A stretch of DNA of 64,000 bases from Candidatus Avimonas merdigallinarum. Lineage in GTDB: Bacteria; Bacillota; Clostridia; Oscillospirales; Acutalibacteraceae. Location: NCBI GenBank assembly GCA_904377855.1, contig CAJFGS010000002.1:38534-102533 (forward strand). Reading direction: 5' to 3'. The notes below the pieces were generated by a model. It ran no database searches. It was not told the DNA's origin and worked only from the letters and a program-made list of their open reading frames with translations. This document shows, one piece after another, positions 34,292-43,259 of this stretch. Positions within the stretch are counted from its first letter, which is position 1. Each line of letters begins with the position of its first letter. Both the position numbers and the translations under genes were made by a program.

Positions 34292-35099
34292 CGGCATTAC
34301 CATCGGGCAGTACTTCCCCGGGGACTCCCTCCTCCACCGGATGGATCCGCGGGTGAAGCTGGTGCTTACCTTTGTGTATATTTTTGCGGTGTTCATCCCG
34401 CAGAACTGGGTAGGGCTGGCGCTGGCCGTCTGCTTCCTGGTTTTCAGCGTGGCGGTTTCCCGCCTGCCGGTCAAGCTGGTGCTCAAAAGCGTCAAGCCGA
34501 TTATCCCGCTGATTATCATTACGTCGGCCCTGAATATCTTCTATGTGGACGAAGGGGTTCACCTGTTCGACTGGGGCTTTATCCACATCACCACCCAGGG
34601 GCTGGTGACGGCGGCGTTTATCGCCATCCGCATCCTTTCCCTGATAGCGGGCAGCTCCCTGCTGACCTACACCACCTCGCCCACCACCCTGACCGACGCG
34701 CTGGAACGGCTCATGAAGCCGCTGAAGGTCTTCCATCTCAACGTGCATGAGCTGGCGATGATGATGACCATCGCCCTGCGGTTTATCCCCACCCTGGTGG
34801 AGGAAACCGACAAGATCATGTCCGCTCAGAAGGCGCGGGGCGCCGATATGGAGAGCGGCGGGCTGATGCAGCGGGTACGGGCGCTCATCCCTATCCTGAT
34901 TCCGTTGTTCGTCTCCTCCTTCCGCCGGGCGTATGAGCTGGCCACGGCGATGGAATGCCGCTGCTACCGCGGCGGGGAAGGGCGCACCCGGATGAAGCAG
35001 CTGCATATGAACGCGATGGACGGCGTCTGCATCGCGGTGATGGCGGTGCTGGTGGCGGGGCTGTTTGTACTCAACTTTGTTCTCCCGGCCGCTTTGTAG
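34284..35099 (+). CDS. ecfT: ECF transporter membrane subunit EcfT
   Basis: 271 aa with several membrane helices and the two Ala-Arg-Gly coupling motifs, AQKARGADME and ATAMECRCYRG, which contact the ATPases. It links the ATPase pair to S components. No S component is in this operon; one orphan S component occurs at 50892-51665. Confidence 0.95.
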   Translation: MLNGITIGQYFPGDSLLHRMDPRVKLVLTFVYIFAVFIPQNWVGLALAVCFLVFSVAVSRLPVKLVLKSVKPIIPLIIITSALNIFYVDEGVHLFDWGFIHITTQGLVTAAFIAIRILSLIAGSSLLTYTTSPTTLTDALERLMKPLKVFHLNVHELAMMMTIALRFIPTLVEETDKIMSAQKARGADMESGGLMQRVRALIPILIPLFVSSFRRAYELATAMECRCYRGGEGRTRMKQLHMNAMDGVCIAVMAVLVAGLFVLNFVLPAAL

Positions 35100-35173
35100 G
35101 GACGGGAAGGGCCCGGCGGGGAAAGCCGCCGGGGCCTGCACCATAAGAAGACGCGCCGAAAGGGGGAAAGGCC

Positions 35174-35953
35174 ATGCAGCGGCTGCTGCTCACATTGCGA
35201 TACGACGGGACGGCCTACCACGGCTGGCAGGCGCAGCCCAACGGCGTCACCGTCCAGCAGACGCTGCAGGATGCGGTGGAGGCGGTGACGGGGGTGCGTT
35301 CCGGGATCACGGGATGCAGCCGGACCGACGCGGGGGTGCATGCGGACATGTTCTGCTGCACGCTGGAGACCCGTTCCCCGCTCCGGGGCGAAAAGTTCTG
35401 CGCGGCGCTCAACGCCCACCTTCCCCGGGATATCGCGGTGTACGGCTGCCGGGAGGTGGGGCCGGACTTCCACCCGCGGTACGACGCGTGGGGGAAGCGG
35501 TACCTTTACCGGATCTGGAACGAGCCGCAGCGCAACCCCTTCTGGGAGGGGCGGGCCCTGCATTACCGGCGCCCGCTGGACGCGGACAGGCTGGACGGGG
35601 CGGCCAGGGATTACCTGGGCGCGCACGATTTCGCCCCCTTCTGCGCGGCGGGGAGCAGCGTGGAGGATACGGTGCGCACGGTGCGCGCCTGCGGCGTGGC
35701 CCGGCGGGGCGGGCTGGTGGTCTTTTCGGTGGAAGCGGACGGCTTTTTGTACAACATGGTGCGGATCATGGCCGGCACCCTGCTGGAAATGGCGGCCGGC
35801 CGCCGGCCTTACGACAGCATCCCCGCCATTTTTGCGGCGGGGAGACGGGAGGCGGCGGGGGCGACCGCGCCGGCGCACGGCCTTATCCTGGACAAGGTCT
35901 TTTATGCGCCGGCAGCCGACGGGGGCCGGCTTTCCGAGCCGGCGGAGGATTGA
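35174..35953 (+). CDS. truA: tRNA pseudouridine(38-40) synthase
   Basis: 259 aa. Catalytic Asp in GCSRTDAGVHA, the RYDGTAYHGWQAQPNG start, and FLYNMVRIMAGTLLE near the C-terminus are all TruA signatures. It makes pseudouridine at positions 38-40 of the anticodon arm. ecfA1-ecfA2-ecfT-truA is a well-known gene order in Firmicutes. GGGGGAAAGG precedes the ATG. Confidence 0.97.
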   Translation: MQRLLLTLRYDGTAYHGWQAQPNGVTVQQTLQDAVEAVTGVRSGITGCSRTDAGVHADMFCCTLETRSPLRGEKFCAALNAHLPRDIAVYGCREVGPDFHPRYDAWGKRYLYRIWNEPQRNPFWEGRALHYRRPLDADRLDGAARDYLGAHDFAPFCAAGSSVEDTVRTVRACGVARRGGLVVFSVEADGFLYNMVRIMAGTLLEMAAGRRPYDSIPAIFAAGRREAAGATAPAHGLILDKVFYAPAADGGRLSEPAED

Positions 35954-35977
35954 ACGGCCCAGAGGAGGAAGGCGCGC

Positions 35978-37240
35978 ATGGCGGACAAACGGGACATCAA
36001 AATAAAAAAGCGGAAACCCGTGGGACGGATGCCTTCGGAGGAGCCGGAACAGGCGCCGGGCGGCGGGGAAGAGGAAAACGGCGGGCTGCGCGCCCTCCCC
36101 GCGCGGAAAAAGCGGCGGCGGGGACGTTCGGTGCTGCGGATCGTCTTCCGGCTGCTGCTGGTGGCGGCGCTGGTGGTCGGCGCCCTGCTGGTTTATAAAA
36201 ACTGGGATTCCATCGCGCCGGACAGCCTGGTTATCTGGCTGGAGGAAAAGCTGTCCGGCGGGCAGGGGGGAGACGGGTTCCCGGTGGAGATAACCGGCAG
36301 CGAGGTGCTGGATATGGCGGAAACCCGGGACGGCCTGGCCCTGCTCACCGATACCGCGTATATCGTGTACAATTCCAACGGCGGGGAGGTGCTCCGGCGG
36401 CCCCACGGCTTTTCCTCCCCCATCCTGAAAACGGCGGGGAAATGGGCGCTGATTGCGGAAGCGGGCGGAACCCGCCTGCGGCTGGAAAACCGGTCGTCCA
36501 CGGCGGCGGAGGTGACGGCGGAAAACAAAATCGTCAGCGCGGCGGTCAGCGCGGACGGCAATTTCGCCGTCTGCACCGAATCCTCGCAGGGATATATGTC
36601 CGAGATTATCGTGTACAATTCGAAGGCGGAAATCCTGTACCACCGGTATGTCACCAACCTCATTATCCTGGATGTGGCGCTGAGCCCGGACGGCGGTTCC
36701 CTGGCGGCAATCGGTGTGACGGCGGAGGCCGGCGGGATGAAATCCTCCCTCCTCCTGTACGATCTGGATAAAGAGGATCCGGTCATGCAGGTGGACGATA
36801 CCGGACTGATGTTCTGCGCGGTGGGCTTTTTCTCCAACGGGGCGGCCGTCGCCGTCGGGGATACCGGCCTTTGGGTGGCGAACCCGGACGGGGCCGTCCG
36901 GCAGAAGCAGGAGTACGGCGGGAAGGAACTGGCCGGCTTCGCGATTGGCGAAAAGAACGCCGCGGTGGTCCTCCAGGGCTCGGGCGGCACGGAGGGCGGC
37001 GAGCTTATGGCCGTCGATTCCAGCGGCGGCGAGGCGTACACCCTGCCGTATGAAGGGGCTTACCGCCATATCGCGCCCAGCGGCTCCGGCGCCCTCCTGC
37101 TGACCGGCGATCACCTCTACCGGACCGGCGAGTCCGGCCTGGAGGATACGCTGGACGCCCCGCGGGACGGCCGGCTGGTGAGCCCGCTGGGGAATAAGGT
37201 GATTGTGCTGGGGCTGACCACCCTGTCGGAGGTTTCGTAG
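35978..37240 (+). CDS. DUF5711-type single-pass membrane protein with beta-propeller-like outer part
   Basis: 420 aa. A very basic cytoplasmic N-terminus (KIKKRKP, RKKRRRGRS), one membrane helix (about 52-70) and about 340 outer residues with repeated beta-strand units (for example ALLTDTAYIVYNSNGGEVL, AAVSADGNFAVCTES, ALSPDGGSLAAIGV), suggesting a beta-propeller. This is the DUF5711 arrangement; function unknown. It precedes a CvpA-type gene, with a promoter between. Confidence 0.75.
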   Translation: MADKRDIKIKKRKPVGRMPSEEPEQAPGGGEEENGGLRALPARKKRRRGRSVLRIVFRLLLVAALVVGALLVYKNWDSIAPDSLVIWLEEKLSGGQGGDGFPVEITGSEVLDMAETRDGLALLTDTAYIVYNSNGGEVLRRPHGFSSPILKTAGKWALIAEAGGTRLRLENRSSTAAEVTAENKIVSAAVSADGNFAVCTESSQGYMSEIIVYNSKAEILYHRYVTNLIILDVALSPDGGSLAAIGVTAEAGGMKSSLLLYDLDKEDPVMQVDDTGLMFCAVGFFSNGAAVAVGDTGLWVANPDGAVRQKQEYGGKELAGFAIGEKNAAVVLQGSGGTEGGELMAVDSSGGEAYTLPYEGAYRHIAPSGSGALLLTGDHLYRTGESGLEDTLDAPRDGRLVSPLGNKVIVLGLTTLSEVS

Positions 37241-37250
37241 GCGCCCCTTA

Positions 37251-37273
37251 CGCCGTCCGCGGCGGGACGTTTT
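37251..37273 (+). terminator. Weak terminator after the DUF5711 gene
   Basis: CGTCC (37254-37258) and GGACG (37265-37269), followed by TTTT. The stem is only 5 bp. Confidence 0.35.
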
Positions 37274-37329
37274 AAACCGGCGTTTTCAAAAATTTAAAGA
37301 AATGCGACGGTTTGCCGGCTGGCTTACGG

Positions 37330-37358
37330 TTGTTATTGCCGGAAAAATATGCTATATT
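37330..37358 (+). promoter_or_regulatory. Promoter of cvpA
   Basis: TTGTTA (37330-37335), a 17-nt spacer and TATATT (37353-37358). Confidence 0.75.
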
Positions 37359-37418
37359 ACTTGAGTGACAAGTTTTCGGGAATCCCCGGTGAATTTGAAA
37401 AGGAGAGGCGGCGACATC

Positions 37419-38144
37419 ATGGCATATCTTCTCGACGGTGCGGTCATACTAATTTTTCTGCTGGCAATATTTATCGGATATCGGCGCGGCTTTGTCAAGG
37501 CGGCTATCCGGCTGGTGGGCTGCGTCCTGGCACTGGTGGTGGCGGCCTGCCTGAGCAAACCGATTGCGGGCGGCGTATTCGACGCGTTTATGGCCGAACC
37601 GATTGAACAGATGATTTCCTCCCAAATCGGAACGACTGACGAGCAGGCGGTGCAGGATGCGCTGACCAGTGTGCTGGAGCAGCTTCCCCAGCCGGTTGTC
37701 AACGCCCTCTCCAGCATCGGGCTGGGGACGCCGGAGGAGATTACGCAGCAGGTGCATTCGGCGCTGGGCGGTTCCGTTTCGCAGCTGTCCGGCCAGATTG
37801 TTACCCTGGTGGTGCGGCCGATGGCGGTCTTTTTGTTCAGCGGCCTTTTCTTCTTAATCCTATTCATTATCTGCATGATCCTGGTGGGGATCCTGGCTTC
37901 CATTATCAATAAAGCGTTCCAGATCCCGGTCTTCAAGCAGGTGAACGGCGTGCTGGGGGCAGTGGTCGGCGTGGTGGAAGGCGTCCTCCTGGTTTTTGTG
38001 GGGGTCACCATCATTACCCTGGTCTCCCGGATTTCCGACAGCAGCGCCGCGATTAACCGGGACGTGGTGGAGGATACCCTGATTGTCCATGCCGTCGAAA
38101 ACATCAGCCCCCTGACCAAGGAGCTGGACAAGCTGATGGGATAA
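37419..38144 (+). CDS. CvpA family membrane protein
   Basis: 241 aa. Starts LLDGAVILIFLLAIFIGYRRGFVKAA, the CvpA signature (D near the start, then GYxRGF), followed by three further hydrophobic helices. In E. coli CvpA is needed for colicin V production and envelope stress resistance; in Firmicutes its role is open. AAAAGGAGAGG lies about 10 nt before the ATG 37419. Confidence 0.85.
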   Translation: MAYLLDGAVILIFLLAIFIGYRRGFVKAAIRLVGCVLALVVAACLSKPIAGGVFDAFMAEPIEQMISSQIGTTDEQAVQDALTSVLEQLPQPVVNALSSIGLGTPEEITQQVHSALGGSVSQLSGQIVTLVVRPMAVFLFSGLFFLILFIICMILVGILASIINKAFQIPVFKQVNGVLGAVVGVVEGVLLVFVGVTIITLVSRISDSSAAINRDVVEDTLIVHAVENISPLTKELDKLMG

Positions 38145-38206
38145 ACGGCGGATCCCTGCGTTTCCCCGGGGTCGCTCCCCTTATCGCGGAAAGGAACGAC
38201 AATGCA

Positions 38207-38806
38207 ATGAAAATACTGCCACAGGTCGAATGGAAAATGAATATCCCCAATGCGCTTTCCCTGCTGCGGCTGCTGCTGCTGCCGGTTTTTGCCGCGCTGT
38301 ACCTGATGAGCGGCGAGCACCCGGCCCTGCTGTACTGGTCGTTCGCGGTGCTGGTGCTTTCCGGCGTCACCGATTCGCTGGACGGGATCATTGCCCGGAA
38401 GTTCAACCAGATCACCGATCTCGGCAAAATCCTGGATCCGGTGGCGGACAAGCTGACCCAGGTGACGGTGATCCTCTGCCTGGCAATCCGCAACCCCGCA
38501 GTGGTGGGCCTGCTGGTCATCTGCCTGGTCAAGGAGCTTTGCCAGGGGATCGGTGGGCTGTTCCTCCTGCGCCGGGGCGAGAAAATCCAGGGGGCGAAAT
38601 GGTACGGGAAGGTGTCCACCTTCGTGTTTTACGGCGTCATGGCGCTGATTGTCCTTTGGCCCGGGATGCCGTCGCCTCTCATGGTGGCGCTGATAGCGAT
38701 TGTCGCCCTGCTGATGCTGTTTGCCTTTTTTAACTATATGCGGATGTTTTTCCATATAAAAAAGGAAATGCCCGAGAAGACGGAGGCCCCGTCCGGTAAA
38801 GAATAA
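38207..38806 (+). CDS. CDP-alcohol phosphatidyltransferase (PgsA-like)
   Basis: 199 aa. The family motif DGx2ARx8Gx3Dx3D is present as TDSLDGIIARKFNQITDLG followed by KILDPVADK. Several membrane helices surround it. The family joins CDP-diacylglycerol to an alcohol; phosphatidylglycerophosphate synthase is the most common member, but a cardiolipin or other head group is possible. Start ATG 38207; the ribosome site is weak (AATGCA region), and GGAAAGGAAC lies further upstream. Confidence 0.88.
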   Translation: MKILPQVEWKMNIPNALSLLRLLLLPVFAALYLMSGEHPALLYWSFAVLVLSGVTDSLDGIIARKFNQITDLGKILDPVADKLTQVTVILCLAIRNPAVVGLLVICLVKELCQGIGGLFLLRRGEKIQGAKWYGKVSTFVFYGVMALIVLWPGMPSPLMVALIAIVALLMLFAFFNYMRMFFHIKKEMPEKTEAPSGKE

Positions 38807-38847
38807 GAACCGGGGAAGAAATAGTCGCGCAACGGCGGCGGAAAGGC

Positions 38848-41157
38848 ATGGTTTCCCTTATGTTATGTTCACGCTGCAAAAAACGCACAGCGGTTGTATT
38901 TATCACCCGCATGGAAGGGGATAAGCCGGTGAACGACGGGCTCTGCCTGGTGTGTGCCAAGGAACTCGGAATCAAACCGGTGGACGATCTCCTGGATAAA
39001 TTCGGGATTACCGACGAAGATGTGGAACAGATGGATCAGCAGCTCGGGGAGCTGATGAACCCCGGGGAGGACGGGGAGGATGCCTTTACGCCTGGCGGCG
39101 CGGCGACCTTCCCGTTTTTGCAGAACCTGTTCGGCAACATGAATAACGGCCGGGCGGGCGCGCAGGACGGCGCGGCGGCCGGCGGCGCTCCCGGCCAGCC
39201 CGCGTCCTCGCAGGATAAGGCCGGGAAGAAAAAAGAAAAGAAGCGGAAATTCCTCAGCACCTACTGCACCGATCTGACCGCCAAGGCCCGCCGGGGCGAG
39301 CTGGACCGGATCATCGGGCGGGACCGGGAAATTTTCCGGGTGGTGCAGATCCTCTGCCGCCGGACCAAGAACAACCCCTGCCTGATTGGGGAGCCCGGCG
39401 TCGGCAAGACCGCGATTGCGGAAGGGCTGGCCCTGCGGATTGCCGGGGGGAACGTCCCGCCCCGCCTTTTGGACAAGGAAATCCATCTGCTGGATCTGAC
39501 GGCCCTGGTCGCCGGCACCCAGTTCCGCGGCCAGTTTGAAAGCCGGATTAAGGGGCTGGTGGAGGAGGTCAAGGCGGAGGGGAACATCATCCTCTTTATC
39601 GACGAGGTGCATAACCTGGTCGGCACGGGGGACGCGGAGGGCAGCATGTCGGCCGCGAACATCCTCAAGCCCGCCCTGTCCCGCGGGGAAATCCAGGTGA
39701 TTGGGGCGACCACCTTCAACGAATACCGCAAGCACATCGAGAAGGACGCGGCGCTGGAGCGGCGCTTCCAGCCGGTGACGGTGGAGGAGCCCTCGGTGGA
39801 CGACGCGGTGGAGATGCTGCGCGGCATCAAAGGGTATTACGAAGGCTTCCACGGGGTGAAAATCAGCGACGCGCTCCTCCGCCGGGCCGTCACGATGTCC
39901 GAGCGGTATATCAACGACCGCTTCCTGCCGGACAAGGCGATCGACCTGCTGGACGAGGCGTGCACCGCCGCCGCCCTGCGGAACAAGAAGGCGGACGAAT
40001 ACGCCGAACTCAACCGGCGGGCGAAGGAACTCCATCAGGAGGAAGAAGAGGAGATGGCGAAGGAGTCCATCGACTACGAAAAGCTCGCGGTTACCCGATC
40101 GGAGCTGCTGCAGACGCAGCAGCAGGCCGAAAGCATCCGGGCGGAGGCAACCGAATCGCCCGTGACGGCAGACGATCTCGCCCAGGTGATTGAACTTTGG
40201 ACCGGGATCCCCGCATCCAAGGTGAAGGAGAGCGAACTGTCCCGCCTGGCCCACATGGAAGACCGGCTGAAAGAGAAGATCATCGGGCAGGACGAGGCGG
40301 TGGAACTGGTGTCGGCCGCTATCCGCCGATCCCGCGTGCAGATAAGCCCCCGCCGCCGCCCGGCCTCCTTTATCTTCGTGGGGCCGACCGGCGTGGGGAA
40401 GACCGAACTGGTCAAGGTGCTGGCCACCGAACTGTTCGACACGCCCGAAACCCTGATCCGCCTGGATATGTCGGAATTCATGGAAAAGCATTCGGTGTCC
40501 CGGATTATCGGCTCCCCTCCCGGCTATGTCGGATACGACGAAGCCGGGCAGCTGACCGAAAAAGTCCGCCGGAAGCCCTATTCGGTGCTGCTGTTCGACG
40601 AGATTGAAAAAGCGCACCCGGATGTGCTGAACATCCTGCTGCAGATCCTGGACGAGGGCCGGGTGACGGACGCCCACGGCCGGACGGTCAATTTTGAGAA
40701 CACCGTGATTGTCATGACCTCCAACGCCGGCAGCCAGCACACCGAAAGCCTCATGGGCTTCGGGAAGACCGACGCGCAGGCGTCCAAGGACCGGGCGATG
40801 AAAGCGCTCAGCGAGTTCCTGCGGCCGGAGTTCCTTTCCCGCGTGGACGAAGTGGTGTATTTTTCCCCGCTGAGCAGGGAAGACTTTGCACGCATCGCCA
40901 ACCTGATGCTGGGCGAGCTGACCGGCCCGCTGGAGGAACGGGGGATCGCCTTTTCCTGGACGCCGGCAGCCGCCTCGGCTATCGCCGCGGGCGCGTACGG
41001 CGGGAAGCGGGGGGCGCGCGACCTGCGCAACGCCGTCCGCCGCCAGGTGGAGGACAAGATCGCCACCATCCTGGTGGAGAACTGCGACAATCCGCCGGCG
41101 TCCATTTCGGTGGACGCGGCCGAAGAACCGAACAAGGTCTCGGTAGTCTATTCGTAA
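38848..41157 (+). CDS. clpE: ClpE-like ATP-dependent protein unfoldase
   Basis: 769 aa. N-terminal zinc finger C7xxC10-X22-C33xxC36, the spacing known for ClpE, is followed by a Gly/Ala-rich linker (about 75-125). Two AAA+ modules come next: GEPGVGKT with LFIDEVHNL, and GPTGVGKTE with LLFDEIEKAHPDV, including the ClpABC signature. A short coiled middle region (KRRAKELHQEEEEE-type) separates them. ClpE feeds substrates to ClpP and helps in heat and misfolding stress. ATGs at 38848 and 38860 are both possible; GGAAAGG lies 2 and 14 nt upstream respectively. No CtsR gene is adjacent. Confidence 0.88.
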   Translation: MVSLMLCSRCKKRTAVVFITRMEGDKPVNDGLCLVCAKELGIKPVDDLLDKFGITDEDVEQMDQQLGELMNPGEDGEDAFTPGGAATFPFLQNLFGNMNNGRAGAQDGAAAGGAPGQPASSQDKAGKKKEKKRKFLSTYCTDLTAKARRGELDRIIGRDREIFRVVQILCRRTKNNPCLIGEPGVGKTAIAEGLALRIAGGNVPPRLLDKEIHLLDLTALVAGTQFRGQFESRIKGLVEEVKAEGNIILFIDEVHNLVGTGDAEGSMSAANILKPALSRGEIQVIGATTFNEYRKHIEKDAALERRFQPVTVEEPSVDDAVEMLRGIKGYYEGFHGVKISDALLRRAVTMSERYINDRFLPDKAIDLLDEACTAAALRNKKADEYAELNRRAKELHQEEEEEMAKESIDYEKLAVTRSELLQTQQQAESIRAEATESPVTADDLAQVIELWTGIPASKVKESELSRLAHMEDRLKEKIIGQDEAVELVSAAIRRSRVQISPRRRPASFIFVGPTGVGKTELVKVLATELFDTPETLIRLDMSEFMEKHSVSRIIGSPPGYVGYDEAGQLTEKVRRKPYSVLLFDEIEKAHPDVLNILLQILDEGRVTDAHGRTVNFENTVIVMTSNAGSQHTESLMGFGKTDAQASKDRAMKALSEFLRPEFLSRVDEVVYFSPLSREDFARIANLMLGELTGPLEERGIAFSWTPAAASAIAAGAYGGKRGARDLRNAVRRQVEDKIATILVENCDNPPASISVDAAEEPNKVSVVYS

Positions 41158-41226
41158 ACCCCGGCGAATAGGATCAAAGAGAGGCACGGCGGGGCCGTAT
41201 CCGAATTTCTGTGGAGGAACCGTTGA

Positions 41227-42084
41227 ATGGAATTGCTGGAAATCCTGAAATCCTTCCTGATGGGCATTGTGGAGGGCATTACCGAATGGCTGCCCATCAG
41301 CAGCACCGGCCACCTTCTGCTGCTGGACCAGTTTATCCATATGACCGTATCGGAGGATCCGGTGCGGAACAAGGACTTTTTCGACATGTTCAAGGTGGTC
41401 ATCCAGCTGGGGGCCATCCTGGCCGTGGTGGTCCTGTACTTTCACAAACTCAATCCGCTGTCCCCAAAAAAGAGCGCCGTTCAGAAAAAGGAAACCTGGT
41501 CCCTCTGGGGAAAGGTGCTGGTAGGCAGCATCCCGGCGGCGGTTATCGGGTTTTTAATTGACGATATTATCGACAACGTGCTTTCCACCTGGTATGTGAT
41601 TGCGGCCACCCTGATTGTGTACGGCGTCCTGTTTATCTGGATGGAAAACCGCCGCCGCACGCCGAGAATCGAGCGGTTTGACCAGCTTGACTATAAAACG
41701 GTGCTTATCATCGGCGTTTTCCAGGTGCTGGCGATGATCCCCGGCACCTCCCGCTCGGGGGCGACGATCCTCGGCGCGACCCTGCTCGGCACCTCCCGTT
41801 TTATCGCGGCGGAATTCTCCTTCTTCCTGGCCATCCCGGTGATGTTCGGCGCCAGTGGCTATAAGCTGCTGAAATTCGGCCTGGAGTGGGGCTTCGGCAT
41901 GACCGGCCTGGAATGGGGCGTGCTGATTACCGGGTTCCTCGTCTCCTTTGTGGTGTCTATGCTGGCGATCCGCTTCCTGATGAATTTCATCAAGAAGCAC
42001 GATTTCAAGCCGTTCGGGGTGTACCGGATCCTGCTCGGCATCGTGATTATCCTTTGGTTCGGCATCCCTCTGCTGATGGCATAA
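41227..42084 (+). CDS. uppP: Undecaprenyl-diphosphatase
   Basis: 285 aa polytopic BacA/UppP. The catalytic region GIVEGITEWLPISSTGH and the second conserved IPGTSRSGATI are both intact. It dephosphorylates undecaprenyl pyrophosphate for reuse in peptidoglycan and teichoic acid export, and gives bacitracin resistance when overproduced. ATG after GTGGAGG. Followed by a perfect terminator. Confidence 0.97.
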   Translation: MELLEILKSFLMGIVEGITEWLPISSTGHLLLLDQFIHMTVSEDPVRNKDFFDMFKVVIQLGAILAVVVLYFHKLNPLSPKKSAVQKKETWSLWGKVLVGSIPAAVIGFLIDDIIDNVLSTWYVIAATLIVYGVLFIWMENRRRTPRIERFDQLDYKTVLIIGVFQVLAMIPGTSRSGATILGATLLGTSRFIAAEFSFFLAIPVMFGASGYKLLKFGLEWGFGMTGLEWGVLITGFLVSFVVSMLAIRFLMNFIKKHDFKPFGVYRILLGIVIILWFGIPLLMA

Positions 42085-42096
42085 ATCAGGGGGGTA

Positions 42097-42136
42097 GGCC
42101 TCCCGCGGGCGGATTTCGGCCCGCGGGAGGCCTTTT
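42097..42136 (+). terminator. Terminator of uppP
   Basis: GGCCTCCCGCGGGC (42097-42110) and GCCCGCGGGAGGCC (42119-42132), then TTTT. Confidence 0.95.
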
Positions 42137-42302
42137 CGCAGGCGAAAGGGGATGCCCGGCGGGGGCAGCGGGATGGGGGCTTGGCCGGCAGCCACAGCGT
42201 TGGGTTAGGCTGGCTTTCCCGCCTCGCTTGCCGGCGTCTTTTCTGTGGAGCGAAAAAGGGCGGAAATGGGTGGAAAAGAAAGAGGAAAAAAGCGATTTTC
42301 TC

Positions 42303-42331
42303 TTGACAGAAAAGCCGTCTTATGCTATTAT
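42303..42331 (+). promoter_or_regulatory. Promoter of the tRNA cluster
   Basis: TTGACA (42303-42308), a 17-nt spacer and TATTAT (42326-42331), about 110 bp before the first tRNA. Confidence 0.88.
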
Positions 42332-42440
42332 AACTAACGCTGCATCGCGCATGGCCCGCCGTCCACGGACAGCGGGAAAGAGCAGATGCGCTTGAGGGAA
42401 GACCTTCTGCTGTACGGCGAAGGCGGATCAGGCGGTATCT

Positions 42441-42514
42441 GCGGGTGTAGTTCAATGGTAGAACCCCAGCCTTCCAAGCTGGTCGCGTGGGTTCGATTCC
42501 CATCACCCGCTCCA
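42441..42514 (+). tRNA. tRNA-Gly (TCC anticodon)
   Basis: GCGGGTG pairs with CACCCGC; encoded CCA at 42512-42514. Anticodon loop CTTCCAA gives TCC. T arm GTTCGATTC. Confidence 0.96.
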
Positions 42515-42541
42515 CTTACCACAATGAAAGGTTCCTCACAT

Positions 42542-42618
42542 GCGCCTGTAGCTCAGCTGGATAGAGCATCTGCCTTCTAAGCAGAGGGTCAGGGGTTCGA
42601 GTCCCTTCAGGCGCGCCA
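42542..42618 (+). tRNA. tRNA-Arg (TCT anticodon)
   Basis: GCGCCTG pairs with CAGGCGC; discriminator G and encoded CCA (42616-42618). Anticodon stem TCTGC/GCAGA encloses CTTCTAA, anticodon TCT. Confidence 0.96.
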
Positions 42619-42622
42619 GTAT

Positions 42623-42700
42623 GGTGGATGTAGCTTAGTTGGTTAAAGCGCCAGTTTGTGGCACTGGAGACCGTGGGTTCGAGTCCCATCTTCCACCCCA
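42623..42700 (+). tRNA. tRNA-His (GTG anticodon)
   Basis: G at position -1 (42623) faces discriminator C (42697), the tRNA-His identity feature. Anticodon stem CCAGT/ACTGG encloses TTGTGGC, anticodon GTG. Acceptor GTGGATG versus CTTCCAC pairs except for one T-T opposition. Encoded CCA at 42698-42700. Confidence 0.93.
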
Positions 42701-42712
42701 TTTTTAAAAGAG

Positions 42713-42742
42713 GGCACACGGAATACCGCGTGCCTTTTTTTC
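42713..42742 (+). terminator. Terminator inside the tRNA cluster
   Basis: GGCAC-A-CGG and CCG-C-GTGCC form a stem around AATA, followed by seven T, after tRNA-His. Confidence 0.85.
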
Positions 42743-42779
42743 TCAAATAACCCGGGGCAAAAGCCCCTTATAGGAATAT

Positions 42780-42853
42780 TGGGGTGTAGTCTAGTGGTAG
42801 GACAGCAGACTTTGACTCTGCCCGTGCTGGTTCGATTCCAGCCATCCCAGCCA
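42780..42853 (+). tRNA. tRNA-Gln (TTG anticodon)
   Basis: TGGGGTG pairs with CATCCCA (42843-42849); encoded CCA at 42851-42853. Anticodon stem GCAGA/TCTGC encloses CTTTGAC, anticodon TTG. Its last 16 nt recur at 43244-43259, so it is probably an integration site. Confidence 0.95.
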
Positions 42854-42854
42854 T

Positions 42855-42892
42855 GTCGTCGCGGACTCTGTATCGTTCGCGGCGACTTTTTT
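42855..42892 (+). terminator. Terminator of tRNA-Gln
   Basis: GTCGTCGCG (42855-42863) and CGCGGCGAC (42878-42886), then six T. Confidence 0.85.
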
Positions 42893-43032
42893 AAAAGTCA
42901 CCGGCTCACTCACGCCGTCGCTCCTCCTTCCCGCAAACGGTCACACTGCGCCTTTGCTGCTCGCTTATAAATGCGCTCGCGACGCTCCGGCTTGCTACCA
43001 ACCGTTTGCGGGTTTGCTCTATCGTAATTTGT

Positions 43033-43099
43033 GGGTATCTTTTCTGTAACCCAAACCCAATGCAGCCCCCTCCGCCGCAAGGCGGGGGGTCTGCATTGG
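43033..43099. repeat. Hairpin repeat, full copy
   Basis: GGGTATCTTTT..GTAACCCAAA leads into a long hairpin, CCAATGCAG (43057-43065) to CTGCATTGG (43091-43099), with a CCGCC-GCAA-GGCGG tip. A 45-nt part of it (43033-43077) recurs at 44048-44092 with three mismatches. It looks like a mobile palindromic repeat. Confidence 0.7.
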
Positions 43100-43237
43100 C
43101 TGGGACCGGATGAGAAGCGAACTGAAACGGGCATGCGGGGGGCAGTGGGGAGCAAAACAGGCGGGATAAAGCGGCGGGACGCAGGGCAGCAGAAAGGCCG
43201 AAACCGTTTCAAAGGGCCTTGCCGCAGGCAAAGCCCC

Positions 43238-43259
43238 GCGATTACCAGCCATCCCAGCC
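43238..43259. repeat. Attachment-site copy of the tRNA-Gln 3' end
   Basis: CCAGCCATCCCAGCCA (43244-43259) is identical to the last 16 nt of tRNA-Gln (42838-42853), and CGATT precedes both (one extra A here). An integrase remnant points its 3' end at this site from 113 bp away, the usual order at the end of an integrated element. Confidence 0.75.
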
